Positions 48,548 to 61,453 of a DNA stretch of 64,000 bases are shown piece by piece. Positions within the stretch are counted from its first letter, which is position 1. Each line of letters begins with the position of its first letter. The translations under genes were made by a program, and so were the position numbers. Origin of the DNA: Tubiluchus corallicola (taxonomy: Eukaryota > Priapulida > Priapulimorpha > Priapulimorphida > Tubiluchidae). The notes beneath the pieces are model-generated. The model saw nothing but the letters and a program-made list of their open reading frames with translations. It did not search any database and was not told the DNA's origin. Location of the stretch: assembly GCA_030141605.1 (NCBI GenBank), contig JAQGDQ010000018.1:248001-312000 (forward strand). Reading direction: 5' to 3'.

Positions 48548-48704
48548 CACAACAAAAAGTTTTAAATTAATCTGTGTAAACATTCAACTTTTTGCAAAAA
48601 TGTAGTACAATTCTGATAAGTTGTTTGAAATGTTTACAACTGATACTCAATACATACCAGTGTAACTTTCATATAACCTGGGCTTTGGTGAATAATGTTG
48701 TTTG

Positions 48705-50588
48705 ATTTCTTTACAATCCCTGATATGGTATTGTACAGAACCCCTACTGCAGTACAGAAATTATGTCAATAAACTTAATCATGTTAAGGCCCAATCCAAG
48801 AAAAAATATTATCAAAATCTTGTCAATAACAACAAGACTAATTTTAAAAAAGTTTGGACATCCTTAAATGAAATTTTTGGTAACAAAAAGAAAAATTTGA
48901 TTACTCCAACCAAAATTAGTGCAAGGACAAACAAAATCACATATCCTAAGCTAATAGCCAATAATGTCAAAAATTTTTTACATAAGCTGGTGAAAACATG
49001 GCTAATAGTATTAACTCCGCTGCTGATCCTTATCAATTTCTTGGCCCAACCAATCAAAACTCAATTTTTTAATCCTGTCAACATAGAAGAAATTACACAG
49101 CTCATATTAAAATTAGATACTAGTAAGGCTGCTGGTCCTGAGAATGTTCCAATAAAATACTATAAAATGACTGCCGACATAATCTCTCTAGTTCTAACTC
49201 ATACAATCATTAAATCACTCTCACTAGGTATTTTTCCTGATAAACTAAAACTAGCTAAAATATTACCAATTTACAAATCTAATGACCCAGACATTCCTCC
49301 TAACTATAGGCCTATTTCATTACTGTCCCCCATTGCAAAATTTTTTGAATCTGTAATATATTCTAGACTTTTTTTCCAGTTGCAACATCTTATGTAAATA
49401 CCAGTTTGGCTTCAGGAAAAACTACTCAACAATGCTCGCTACAGCAGAAATAATAGATACTATTCATTCTAACTTAGATAAAAAATTAACAACTTGAGGC
49501 ATATTTCTTGACGTTTCAAAAGCATTTAATACTGTACAGCATCACATACTATTAAACAAACTCGAACATTATGGTATTAGAGGTACCCCACTGGAACTAC
49601 TAAAATCATACCTTACTAATCGTAAACAATATACTTGCTTAAACAATACCCACACGGATATCACTAGCATAAGATGTGGAGTTCCCTAAGGTTCTACATT
49701 AGCTCCCCTTTTTTTCTTAATTTACTTCAATGATTTGGCACACTGTTCTGATTTCCACGTCCGGTTATTTGCAGATGATACGAACCTATTTTCGCATGGT
49801 ACTAATCTTAGCCAGCTTCAAGTCAAGACTAACAATGAACTAGACAAGATAGATACATAGATGAGGGCTAATAAGTTAACAATAAACTATGAAAAAACAA
49901 AATATATGCTTATTTCTAGCCAAGTCTTTGATGCATGTAATACTTTTAAACTGTTTATGGGGGACTATGAATTAATTGCAGCCGATAATATAAAATACTT
50001 AGGTTTGCACATTGATAATACATTGTCATGGAAAACTCAAATTAAATCAGTTACGTATAAACTTAATAAGCTTATTGGTCTTTTAGCTAAAGTGCAATAT
50101 TTCTTAGACACCTTCGTCTTACGAATGCTTTACTACTCACTTGCATATTGTTATCTCCAGTATTGTATCTTGTGCTCTGGTACTGCAAAAACATCTGTCC
50201 TAAAACCACTCATTACAGCCCAGAATAAGATAGTGAAAATCATTACATTTAGCCCATATCTTATGTAAAACTTAAACTGTTAAAACTTAATGAAATTTAC
50301 CAAATAGAGCTGGCTAAATTCATGAATCACTTTGTACATAAGAACTTACCTAAACTATTCTCTAACTATTTTACTACCATATTTGAAATCCATAACTACG
50401 AAACTAGATCTGCCACTCGTGGTCTATATTTTATACCCAGATTCTGTACCACTCATGGATTAAGTACTATCAAATATCAAGCTGTTAAATTCTGGAATTG
50501 TTTGAACAGTAATATTAAAGATTCTAATAGTATCTATATTTTGATCTCTAAACTTAAAAAGCAATTGCTATTAACTTACGCTGATTAA
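48705..50588 (+). pseudogene. Reverse transcriptase pseudogene
   Basis: RT blocks in order: KAAGPENVP, NYRPISLLS, YQFGFRKN, FLDVSKAFNTV, GVP(stop)GS, LFADDTNLF, ANKLTINYEKTKYM and KYLGLHID, then a C-terminal region. Broken by frameshifts near 49385 and 50262 and in-frame stops near 49496 (TGA), 49689 (TAA at the conserved Q of PQG) and 49858 (TAG). Block style fits the CR1/L2/jockey side of LINEs. Inactive. Confidence 0.88.
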
Positions 50589-51567
50589 TGTTAAGCTCTT
50601 ACTCAACTATATTCTGTTTTCTTTACCTAATGTAATAATCCTAACTACATTAATATTCATAAAACTGAAAATACTACAGCATGAATCTGTGGCTCAGAAA
50701 ATGTACTCTAATACTCAATTTAATTTTTTTCTCAATTATTGAATAATGAGCTACCGATTCGTACTTTGAATGCTGTTACTTATAACTCTACAAATTAGTT
50801 AATCCACAGGCCATTACAGATATTATCCTAAATATAAGGAAATACTCTGTCTTTCTTCTCTTCTTTACAGCAGAGTAATTATTAAAGTCATACTGCAATA
50901 CTATTTTATGAGTAAAGTTTCAGGTGTTGTTCACAGATTGCACAAGTCCTACCTCTCCTTTATAAAATTACTAAAAAACCTGTATAGTTAAATGTTTGTC
51001 TTATCAGTATATTGAGAATTATATTATTTAGTATTATTGTCGAAGTCAGTAGATTTGTTCTTAATCAATAAGCCTAGAAATAATGAAGTTGAACTCAAAT
51101 CAAAATGTATTTAACTCATGTTGTTGATTAATTGCATTATTAACCCAAAGTGTTTTTATCATTTCATAACAATTTTGACCTGTATTTCACATAAAATCTA
51201 AATGCAATTTTTAGTTTAATCATGAGTGACCTTATTTTGTTGCCCGCTAATTAAAGTACATATATTTTCTTTATTCTGGATATTATTATTTATTATTTTA
51301 TAGCAAATGTCATAATTTTAAAATTATTAATGTTTCCTAAATTAAACTGATAACATTAATGCCCACCAGTGTCTAAAAATCATTTTATCTATTTTCGGTA
51401 AAGGATAGTAGACTAGGTGACTTTATTATAATCTTTTCGCTATCCTTTCTCTAGTCCAGATCTATACATTTTAACCATTCCTCAAAACTTATTAGCGATT
51501 CTTTTATTAATCATGTTTTATTGTAGCATTATAAAGAGATAAATAAATTAAAATTGAATTGAACTGA
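48705..51567 (+). mobile_element. 5'-truncated non-LTR retrotransposon (CR1/L2-like)
   Basis: Reverse transcriptase remains from the pre-RT segment to the C-terminus (48705-50588), followed by a ~1-kb AT-rich 3' region ending in AAATTAAAATTGAATTGAAC, a typical LINE tail. No endonuclease upstream, so it is 5' truncated. Confidence 0.8.
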
Positions 51568-54500
51568 TGAAGCCTTACTCAGACTTTAGCAAGGTGATTT
51601 CAAAATACTTACATAATAAAATTCAACGTGTCTTCAATCCAGAGAACGTGACTTCATTCTTCAACCCACCGCTGCACGTGATGAAAACATCAAAACAACG
51701 CAAAGTCACGAGAGTCTGACGAGCTCATTATTTTCAGTTCAGTTTATTTCCAAAATTACCTTTCTAGACTTCAGTACATTGGCAATACACGTAGGGTAAA
51801 CGGGAATTACAATAACATTATAAAAATATAAATTTGACAAAGTGCAACAAAATATTCTAGTAAGATGGCACAATATTTACTTAAGCTTATACTACATTGC
51901 CCAAAAGCAAAAACCATGAATTTCAGATGATAATTTTCCTTATTAACTGCTAGTTAAAAAGATAACAACATGACAAGCAACTTAAAAAAATTATAATAAA
52001 TGCTGTTTTTACATTTCACTGATATTGAGGTAGCGGCCAGTACTTTTTTGGCATCGCACCGAGACTGTTTTCTTAATTCGAAATTTTTAAAAATTAATTC
52101 GCCAAAAAGGATAAAATCAGCATTATAATTGCAATGAAATTGAAAAGCAGTGAAGGTGAAGTTGCGTCATTACTATACAACGACAGGTCGAACATTTTAT
52201 TTTATTTTTATTAGATTCTTCCATTAGCAGTATATAGATGGCAATTAAAAATAAAATGTAGTTCATCTTTATTTTAGTATCAAATAAGAGTCCATACAGA
52301 AATCACACAGTCTTTCTTGAACAGGCGTATTTGAGTATCTTCCTCGTTCTATTTCAAGATCACGGTCACTTACCTTTAGCTTTGTTATGCACTGCCTATG
52401 TTTTTACTTTGTGCAAGGGTTAGGTAAGGTTGTATTTCAGTACTCTATAAAATCTTAATTTGCCGTGGCCTACGTTTTCCTTTTGTCATTATTTCTGTAG
52501 CAAATAAATCCTCATAGCCCTTTTTTGAAACAACTAACGTATTTTTAAATTTTTTAGTAATTGTTAGGGAATTATTTTTGTAATATTTTATGAATGTAGT
52601 TTGGAAGAAAAATCTACTCTGGTAAAAAAAGTTGTCTCGTTTGTTTAAGTACACAAATACCTTTCCAAATTATGGTATTCCTGGGCTTTGAGGATGTGGT
52701 TAGAGTTAGACTAAACATATTTTGTGGGTTCTTTTGGCGAGTGTAAGCAGCAGTGGATAAATGCCCTGCGCTTGCATGCAATTTTGGAAGCTGAAGAGCG
52801 TACTCCCAACACTAACTTGGTGAACTGATTGATTAAAGAGGAATTGGTTCCATCAGTGTTGTATTCGTCCAGATTTCACAGCCATACGTCGCATTTGGGA
52901 CTATTAATGTATTGAACAGATAATATCAAAAGTATTTAATGGCCATTACAAGATAAGATGGGATGTGCTGCCACCTGTTTGTCGGACTCATATGATCGGT
53001 CGCCTGACTTCATCCATCGCATTCGAGAACTTGTTGAGTGGGAGGAGAATAGTGCGATTGTGAACTGTTGCAATTTTCGGTAATAAAAATTACTCTTTTT
53101 AGTGATGGTCAGATTAATGGACTAAGCAATGGATGTTTGAATCTTTTCAAAAAAATTTAATAATTGGATACGCCTCACCATTAGGCTTATCCTATTAGGC
53201 CTCACCTATAGCAGTTTATTCGTATCCTATCTAACCCAACGATTTATCTTATCCTATATACTATCTGTGGGAGAGCGTGTAAGAGAATGACTTGGAACGA
53301 GAAGAGAAGTAGTGACCGAAAAAGGAAAGATCATAAGAAAGTGAAACAAAGACTGCATCTTTGCTGCCACTTTTGCCTTCGACAACAGATTGTTAGCAGG
53401 TTAGTTGGATAGTCAAGAATACCCATACAGTCAAAATGCCAGAGTTAGGTAAATAATTGAAAACAGTGATTAGTATATACTGTAAAATTTTCACTCTAAT
53501 CCCTTACGGAATATGTCGGTTAGTTCACCACTTTTAGTTTCTAAGATGTAACAAGAGCTTGAAAAAAATTGAACTAAAAATATCACTTGCGTATATGTAA
53601 TGGCAGAAATATTGCTATTCCAAGCTTGGATCTTAAGAATATAAAGGTTTGACTATATACAAAAAGGAGAGTATATAAGCTTTTTTTTAAACTCTGAGTA
53701 GCACGAGACAGAAAATACTCTACCAGTGCCATACTTTCTAGATCTGCATCTAATGTAAACAGTCACACAACCAGCGAGAGAGACCACTACATATGCGTGT
53801 AGTGTTTGTTGCATGACTACTTTTTGTGGTCGCCACACATCCAGGACTGGCATTAATTCTATAATGTAAATAGAATACGTACTCTTTCCCATATCCTTTT
53901 GCTAGATACATAGCACATCCCTGTTCAAGCTCTTTTTACTGCATGTGAGGACCCCGACAGTGTGTTTTTGATGGCACAAAGGTAAAATAAGTCCACATAT
54001 TTATGTGTAGTGTAAACAAGAATGCAAGTACCCAGTGTGATACTGCTTCAAGTCAAGGAAAATTCTAATAAGTCAAAATAGCAATAATGAAACATTCACA
54101 GCTGTTTAGTATTTAGCACATTTAATACATAGTTTACAAAGCCGACTTTGAGTTACCAATAATTATAGATCTATATTGTTTAACTTATACAAATTGGCAA
54201 TGGTAGATAACTAGTTGAAGTATTTGTATGTAAATATTTTATGTTTGTACTGTCTACACAATGAATTTCTTTGTTTATTCCAATATAAATTTTCACTAAA
54301 ATATCTGTGTGGTATACGCATTACTGATGTTAGGTAAATAAATTTTAAGCATGTGGATGAACGACACTCTTCATCTCAAATAAAAAATACTAACATTGAT
54401 GGTTATATTATCAACATTGCCAGAGTTTAATGATTTTCACAGTATGGCTTATACAATTTGGTTAATAAGCTACATTCATTACAAAATTAAACCTAACTGT

Positions 54501-55860
54501 AGAAGTGCTAATAATTTATACAATAAACCTAGTACCTTAGTTCTTTTAAGAGTAGGGTGTATAAGGCAACAATATACAAACTGCCAAAATTGTTTCCAAA
54601 TGCTATGAGTACACTTAAAAGTGGTAATTAAATCTGTGCATGTTCAAATTTATAAATTCTTATTATAAGTAAGTCATGAAGCACCATAATAATTAACAAT
54701 TTTCTTCAGTTAATAATTTACAGTGTATCATCCTTAAAAAATCCATATTAAACGAGTAATGTAATTTGAGTTAGTACTGTCAATACTATTTGCCTTATAA
54801 TACATTTCAGGCACATTTTCATTAAATAGATAAATAGCAAACATCTAGCTGTCCTAGTGTTTATAGCTTTGCAAAGCCATTTGCTGCACAAGCTAAAATA
54901 TATAGTAAATTGCTTTGCACTTTATAACAACATGAACTTAACTATAACACTAATCAATTTCAGTACTAAGATTATAGCAAAATGTGTTTGTGAGCTCAAA
55001 ACTACTCGTATCTCAAATTCTGTACCACTAAGAACTTAACCATAAACTCAATCTTATCAAGTATTTTTAAATTTTTATTGAAGAATAGGCTGAAATGACT
55101 AATCGATAATATTAGGATATATCACTTTAGAACGCAAAAACATTCTAGCAATTTCAATTTAATGATACGAGCCTTATTTCTGATGTAACAAATTCATCAT
55201 AACAGTGAGCTGATCTTAGTGACAAGAATTCATTAAAACAAGTTCATTTATTAAAAAATTTTAAAATGTAACGTTAACGATTTTACACAAAACTGTACAA
55301 AAGTTTAATAGAAATTCATAACGTAATTTTTTATTATTACAGTTGACATTAAATATAAATAAATATAGACATGTTAGCATAATCTAAAAGTCTGCTTGAA
55401 CTATTGGGTAATCTAAAATGTGACTAAACTTTATAGGAAACCAAAACTTATTAATATGACTATAATTATACTATACATAGCAACGACAGGCTTGGTTTCA
55501 TCAATCTAAACTTGGAAGTCTGGAAAAACTATAATAAAGGTTACAAAATTTCATTTGTATATTGTCCTTATTTACAGATTATACTAAGAATAATATCATA
55601 AGATATTATTATACAAGACTGCAAGTTAGATAGAAATGATCTTTTCTTATGTAATGCGTGCACTATTTACCGACTCTGAAATTCGCAACATAGCTACAAG
55701 ACACTCCTGACAGATCCAAAAAAGTCTACAAAACATAGTTGCTAGTGCCCCTTTGCAAAAAATATAATTTATGAAAGTAGGCAACATAATACATTACCAG
55801 TTTTTAAAACGTTCATTATAATTACACTCCTGATCATTGTGTACAGCTTGAAAATGGAAG
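51568..55860. other. Intergenic and tensin 3'UTR region
   Basis: Beyond the RT fossil nothing coding is seen. Tensin polyadenylation could use AATAAA-type signals on the minus strand such as those near 55249 or 55074. Confidence 0.5.
52690..52930 (-). pseudogene. LINE reverse transcriptase C-terminal fossil
   Basis: On the minus strand one frame reads ATYGCEIW and a shifted frame reads TKLVLGVRSSASKIACKRR, resembling the LYGCEIW...KFLK.LLGV..S block after the RT domain of LINEs. Short and decayed. Confidence 0.4.
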
Positions 55861-55864
55861 TTTT

Positions 55865-56015
55865 CTACTTTGCCGGTATTGCCGCATGTGGTATCATAAC
55901 CTTGGATATAAAATTAACAATAGCTGTAGCTGGCTGATCTGGATCCAACTCTGCAAATAGGTGACACGCATTGTCCGCTTTAGTACCATGTTTACGTGCG
56001 ATAAATCCGAAGCAC
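55865..56015 (-). CDS. TNS: Tensin exon: PTB end and stop
   Basis: 151 nt: [20 protein letters not shown] and [20 protein letters not shown], then TAG at 55865-55867. Acceptor TTTTTAG. Confidence 0.93.
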
Positions 56016-59000
56016 CTAAAAACATAAATGTGATTACCGTTCCTGAGTAAGAAAACCTGCATGCATTTAGTCTTTCCTGACCAAAAAGTCCAATGTACAA
56101 AACTTTTACTCACTTTGCATTCATTGGCTGTCCACCATCTCTGCTTGGTTGAGTCCATCTTCTGTCTTCTGGGTCCATTCCAGCAAATGTCACTGTGTGC
56201 TCAGGGTAATGACGACGGAAAAATAACCTGCATAATTATGTAGTTAAAGAATTTAAAAATGTTTGTGTGTTCAAATCAAAGTCTCACATTAAGTGAAATG
56301 CGTACAAGCATAAAAGGTTTTGTAAATAACCAATATTGGCATGCACTATGATATTTGTTTCGAGCTTATAACTAAGTACCAAGAACAAATCCCACATACA
56401 GTAGTCGTCGCTTAATAGACTCACTTTGGGACCGACGTGTTTTGACCCAATTAACTGTTGAACCTATTAACCGATGGGTGTAGTATTACTGCTATAGAAG
56501 TATGAGTCATCAGCTTACTATGCACTGCAAAGGCTTTTAATCAATTTTAGAAACAAAGTAATGCCTAAATTCTTTTGTGCTGTTAAAAATTAGAAAAAAT
56601 ATTTTAAATATTTATTTATATAAGTGAATTAACAATAAATTAAAAAGTATACTTTTCTAAACCACACAAGTCTGTTTATTTGCAAAATTTACAAAAATTC
56701 TTTCAAACTTGGCTGCTTCATTTTCTCGCGAAGGAGTTGGCCTACAAAGTTCTCGTAATTGTAAGAACGTTGAAAATCTGTTGTTGTGCGTGACTAAAAT
56801 CGTCTCCTTACTTACATTGCTCTTATTTGCTGTACGATGTTTACAATTGTAAGTCACAAGGAATACCGGCTGATTATACTGTACCTGCATCTTTGACTGT
56901 TAACTCATTAAACCTGAAAGCTTGATTTGCAACTAGAGCATCAAAAGGAAACTGCTAAGCAAGTTTACTTCCAGAAATTGCATTGGGCGAGCGGGTAACA
57001 GATTCAAAGCAAAACCGCTATGCTAGCGTATTAGTGCATGATAAACGTACCTCTTTACAAACAAAACGGTACTTAACATGATTGTTTCTACATATATAGT
57101 GCACAAAAGGGAAATAAAGATGGCATAAAAGTAGAAAAGGCTGTTTGGGCACATACAAATGTCTTATTTTAAGTATGTGAAGGAAAAATATTGAGTCAAT
57201 TACCGATAGTTTTTATGTATATTTGAATAGAAGCGGCACATTCCAGGAGTTTTTGAGTCAATTTAGCGATTGAGTCTATTAACCATGAGTTTATTACGCA
57301 GCAACTACTGTAATTGCAAAATTATGAAATGAGGGTACCTAGTAATAACAATTTTTTATGTTTAAGATGAAATTTAAAAATTAACACTATTTTTCCTATA
57401 GGTCCACGTGATTTGCGAGCTTCCAACACTTACTTTCTCATGTTATCTGTAATTGTGATACCCTGGGAAGACACCTTGAAATGGACAATGGTTGGCACAG
57501 TTTGACCCATCTGGCTCAGCTGCAACATTGCTCTCTTCACTGCTTGTGGACCAGTAAGCGATTCGGTATCAAATGTAGCCAAGTAAAGCACATTGCAAGC
57601 TAAAAAAAGACAATAATAAAATTAAATTCATTTAGCAATGCAACAGTTTATTTAGAATTTGTGGCCATTACATTTGAATGTGTAATGTGAACTATTATAG
57701 GAACAGCATGAGCATAACTGTGTTTAAGCAAATTTTTTTAAGAAACCTTAAAAATTTTTATTCCTCTACTGGGACTTGAATCAGGATGTAAGTAGTATAA
57801 CAGTTTATTCTATCAACTCAAGCAACTTATATTACACAATACAAAATACTGCAATGTACTATATAAATTCAGCAACTGCAAAAAATGCTGGACTACAGTA
57901 GCCATCGATTACCAGTAATTGGATTGTTTAATGCAGATTCGTTTGCCGGGGATAGCAGACTGATCAGCCAGGAAGATATGAACCTTGCACCTACCACTAA
58001 AACTCAGCCAAAGTTACTTATACCCACTCATTCAGTTAAGTCTCGCATTAGTGATGTTAGCCGCCACTGAAGAGTATACATTGGGAAAGCACTAGAATTA
58101 AATGGCTTCGCGAGGTCTTGAAATAAAGCAATTCATCAAAAATGATATTTGGTTTCATGGACTAAAAATGTTACGTGTAGAAGATGAATTTTGGAAGAAT
58201 TCTGCTATGCAGTCATTCAACGTTGCAGAGAATGATCCTAAGTTGAAATCAGTCAGGTAATTGACACTGCATTACATAACTCTATCTTATTGACACTTAG
58301 GATCATTCTGTTCTTCATGGTACAAGATGAAGAAAGCACTTTCAACAGTTATGCGAGCTTGCAACACATTCAGATTGAAGCTTTCTACTGCAAAACTGGC
58401 TACCAGCAAGTAGCAATAAGTAATGCATTGATACCAGATTTTTTTCGTTTTGAGTCTTGGGAGTAATAATTAGGAATAAATAATTGTCTAATGGTAAGTT
58501 GAAATTTTTAATACTAGTTGCACATGGTAACAAATCTATCTGCAGCAAACTTTCTCAGACAAAATTTACCTGCACACATGGCAACTTTTGTATAAAGCAA
58601 TCTGAGTCACAGGTAATCTCAGAAAACAATTATTAGATAGCATGTGACAAAATTATTGCTTTTTATTAGTTTGATCTAGTTTTGTCTGACACAAATTATT
58701 GTATAGAGCCTGAATAGAATGAGTTTATTTAAGACGGAAAATTAAGCGAATTTAATAAAAATCTATGTGGCAAAGTTTGTAAAACAGCCCACCGATGAGC
58801 AGAAATTTGTCTTGGACAAATTGCTGTACATACATTTTTTGTCACGTGCGAGCCAGGTATAAGCCTGAGCTAACAAAATATGTGTTCAATGAGGTGAAGC
58901 CGTATAGTCAGCAATAGTTGAATAACAAAAACGTGGAATTTGCATATATTAAAGAAGTGCTCTTACCAGCCCCTTGCTGTAATAGAGCTGAAGCAGTATT

Positions 59001-61453
59001 TGGCAGTTCACTTTCTGTTGTAGCATCAGCTGCTGGATCTGTAACAATATGCTTGTTTACGCAACTTTCAAATAATCAAAACTTTCGAAAAATGTAATGA
59101 GTTTGTGCATTACTGATTACTCAGTACTACACCATTACTTATTGGACGTGCCTGAACAGTATTTTATTGAAAAGGGTGTACGTGTTTGCCTTGTAGAAAG
59201 GCTAGATGCTGAGTGCTTTTAAAAATGTAAATATGTCTAACTTAGCATTAGTAAAATTTAATGTTTTGAACTTTCAATTTACAAAATTACATTGTAACAT
59301 CTTTGCCATTGTCTTAGCTGGTTGCATGCTTTGTTGTACATGCCACTGCATGTCATTGGTAGTACATGTATAGCATGTGAAATATGGCTGCATTGATATG
59401 ACTGTATAAAAGAAATAAAGTACAATGCGACAATATAACTTACCAACTTCGGGGATGATCAGCTTACAAGGAAGAGCAAGCGGCATTGTTGAGTGTTGAT
59501 AAACCAGTGCTGATAAGCTTCCTATAAACATTAATACCATAGCATTAACTCACAAAGTTTATTTCACCTAAGCTTGACCTAGGAGTGAAGCAAGAATTCA
59601 CATTTTGGACTGCACAATTGTTTCTAGACAATTAATTTTCTGTGGTTGCGAATGGTACTCTAAATAGCTTGTTGTATTGCTTGGTGAACGCAAGGGTATG
59701 ATTAAGCATATATTACTTCTATAGTCCAGTTCAGTTAAATGTACTAACGCACTCTTATTTTAACACTATGTAATATTTTTCTAGCTTCATCTAACCTGCA
59801 TCTTAAGTACTTACCAAACACAGGTTCATTAGCACAGCCTTTGAGACGGACTCCTTTTGATGAAGGTTCTATAAGAAAGTGTCGCACTAGTTCATTGGAA
59901 ATGTCACCTGCAATAGTTATGATATAGTAATTAAAGTTTTATTAGAGACTAGACCATGGACCCCTTTGATTAATCTATAAGGTAGAAACGAATTTTCAAC
60001 AAAAAGCAAAATGCATTTGCCCTATTTTTATGCAAATATGATTAATCTATAAGGTAGAAATGAATTTTCGACGAAAAGCAAAATACATTTGCCATATTTT
60101 TATGCAATTTAAAAACATCGCAATTCTCACTATAATGATTTTGTTAGTTTTAATACAAAAAAATATTTTTGCTAGCTCAAATTGTAATCAAAAGCTAATG
60201 CATTAATGCGGCAATGCTAAACTTAACATACCCCTACTAAATATTGGCCTAGCATCATGAAAATTAGTCTGATAGTCAAATGATGAAGACCATTGATGAT
60301 TTTCCAAACAAAATTATTGTGTTTGCTGACTTATAATTATAAATATCAAAACGCAGTCATGCATACTCACTATGTTATTTCTTTCCAGCATATTCTGAAC
60401 CCATATCTCGGTTATTGTTTAAGTGGGACTTGTTTTCAAGAATATATGTGCAAAATTTAGGCAAGAGTGTTAATTAAAATACAAATAAACAGACCACAAA
60501 CATTACTGTAATGAAACACATAGAAGGATGAAAAGTTTTAAAAAATCTAATAATTTGAAAAATTTGGTTAAGTGTCAGGGTTGTCATACTTTTATGAACA
60601 AAATAAAATGTAGAGCATACACCTTCCTTTTGAACTTTCCTTTCACCCATCTTTATACTTTATTAAACTCTTCTTTTGATAACTCTATGCTATAACTGCA
60701 TTTGAGACAAGTTTGAGATTATTCTGGTTGATCTTTCCATTTTTGCAGTGTAGAAATTAATGCTGCTTAGCTTTTAATTTTGACTTCTTAACTCACAAGT
60801 ATTTGTTCTAAATTGTATAATGAGGAGAAGAAGAATACTTTGGCAATCTAAAATTAAAGCTTTTCAGACTCACCTGTTTTATTTTGTACATTTGGAGGTG
60901 GTTGAGCCACTTTGACAGCCAACCCAAAAGCTCCTGGGAAAGAATTACTGTCTCGTACAATAAAAGTACCAGGTGGTTTGTCTTTCAGCAAGTTTATGGC
61001 TGCAACAAAAATATTTATAATACAGTTCACATAACTTTTAAAAGTTTTGAAATCGTAATATAAGTTTATTTATCATTACAAGCAAAGGTATCCAGCACTA
61101 TTTGCAATTTAAAACAGTCCTGCCTGCCTGTAGTAAAATTGCGAACTTTGTTGAATCAGCCTGAGACTGCAGATGTTTCAATGCATCTAATTAAAAAATA
61201 ACTGGGAAAAGTTTACCATAATCTTGGTTCAGATTGTGGATTTTAAACTCTTAAGATCAATGCTGCAGGAAATATATACAGCATCTATAATACTGTTGCA
61301 GTTTTTCAGAAACACAAACTAAGCTCTGATTTTATCTGAAAATGAATATTTGTATGATATGATTACCATTTTCTCTGCTGATATGAGGCTTATACCAATA
61401 TGAAGAAACATCTTTAACAAATACAGGATGCCCTCTGATAACTTCAATGTTGT
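55865..61453 (-). CDS. TNS: Tensin, C-terminal part (SH2 and PTB domains), eight exons
   Basis: Focal-adhesion adaptor linking integrin tails to the cytoskeleton and to tyrosine-phosphorylated partners. Joined on the minus strand: 61453-61367, 60999-60874, 59907-59815, 59521-59444, 59038-58967, 57599-57434, 56227-56114, 56015-55865; 887 nt, 294 complete codons, all phases agree, ending in TAG. The SH2 domain has the tensin-type [10 protein letters not shown] start, FIVRDS with the phosphotyrosine-binding Arg, ELVRHFLIE and [20 protein letters not shown]. After a short linker comes the PTB domain, with [44 protein letters not shown] and FGFIARKHG, ending [19 protein letters not shown]. Order and sequence match vertebrate tensins closely. 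The first exon starts in phase 1, so upstream exons exist. None was recognised up to the window end, so the gene is partial here. Confidence 0.93.
56114..56227 (-). CDS. TNS: Tensin exon: PTB middle
   Basis: 114 nt, phase 2-2: [20 protein letters not shown] and RRWTQPS. Acceptor TATGCAG, donor GTGAGT. Confidence 0.93.
56399..57310. mobile_element. pogo/Tigger-like MITE with TA flanks
   Basis: TIRs begin CAGTAGTCGTCGCTTAATAG and, from the other end, CAGTAGTTGCTGCGTAATAA, each flanked by TA. Subterminal TTTGGGACCG is typical of pogo-type elements. 912 bp, no transposase recognised; inserted in the tensin intron between the two PTB exons. Confidence 0.75.
57434..57599 (-). CDS. TNS: Tensin exon: PTB start
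   Basis: 166 nt, phase 1 to 2: [20 protein letters not shown] and [20 protein letters not shown]. Acceptor TTTTTTTTAG, donor GTAAGT. Confidence 0.93.
57600..58966 (-). other. Tensin intron upstream of PTB
   Basis: No coding sequence or mobile element recognised. Confidence 0.5.
58967..59038 (-). CDS. TNS: Tensin exon: SH2-PTB linker
   Basis: 72 nt, phase 1-1: acidic/Ala-rich linker ending ALLQQG, as in vertebrate tensins. Acceptor TTACAG, donor GTAAGA. Confidence 0.85.
59444..59521 (-). CDS. TNS: Tensin exon: SH2 end
   Basis: 78 nt, phase 1-1: [20 protein letters not shown] and IIPEV. Acceptor TTTATAG, donor GTAAGT. Confidence 0.93.
59815..59907 (-). CDS. TNS: Tensin exon: SH2 middle
   Basis: 93 nt, phase 1-1: [20 protein letters not shown] and CANEPVFG. 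Donor GTAAGT. Confidence 0.93.
59967..60110. repeat. 72-bp tandem duplication
   Basis: Two copies of TGATTAATCTATAAGGTAGA-led sequence differing at a handful of positions, in a tensin intron. Confidence 0.9.
60874..60999 (-). CDS. TNS: Tensin exon: SH2 FIVRDS block
   Basis: 126 nt, phase 1-1: [17 protein letters not shown] with the key Arg, then [12 protein letters not shown]. Acceptor GTTGCAG, donor GTGAGT. Confidence 0.93.
61367..61453 (-). CDS. TNS: Tensin exon: SH2 start
   Basis: 87 nt, phase 1-1: [20 protein letters not shown], the conserved lead-in to tensin SH2. Acceptor TTTTTTTCAG, donor GTAATC. Confidence 0.92.

Noticed and set aside
56657-56890. 77-residue minus-strand frame within the tensin intron as a gene
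   Set aside because: Lies within the pogo-like MITE and shows no transposase or host motif that I recognise.
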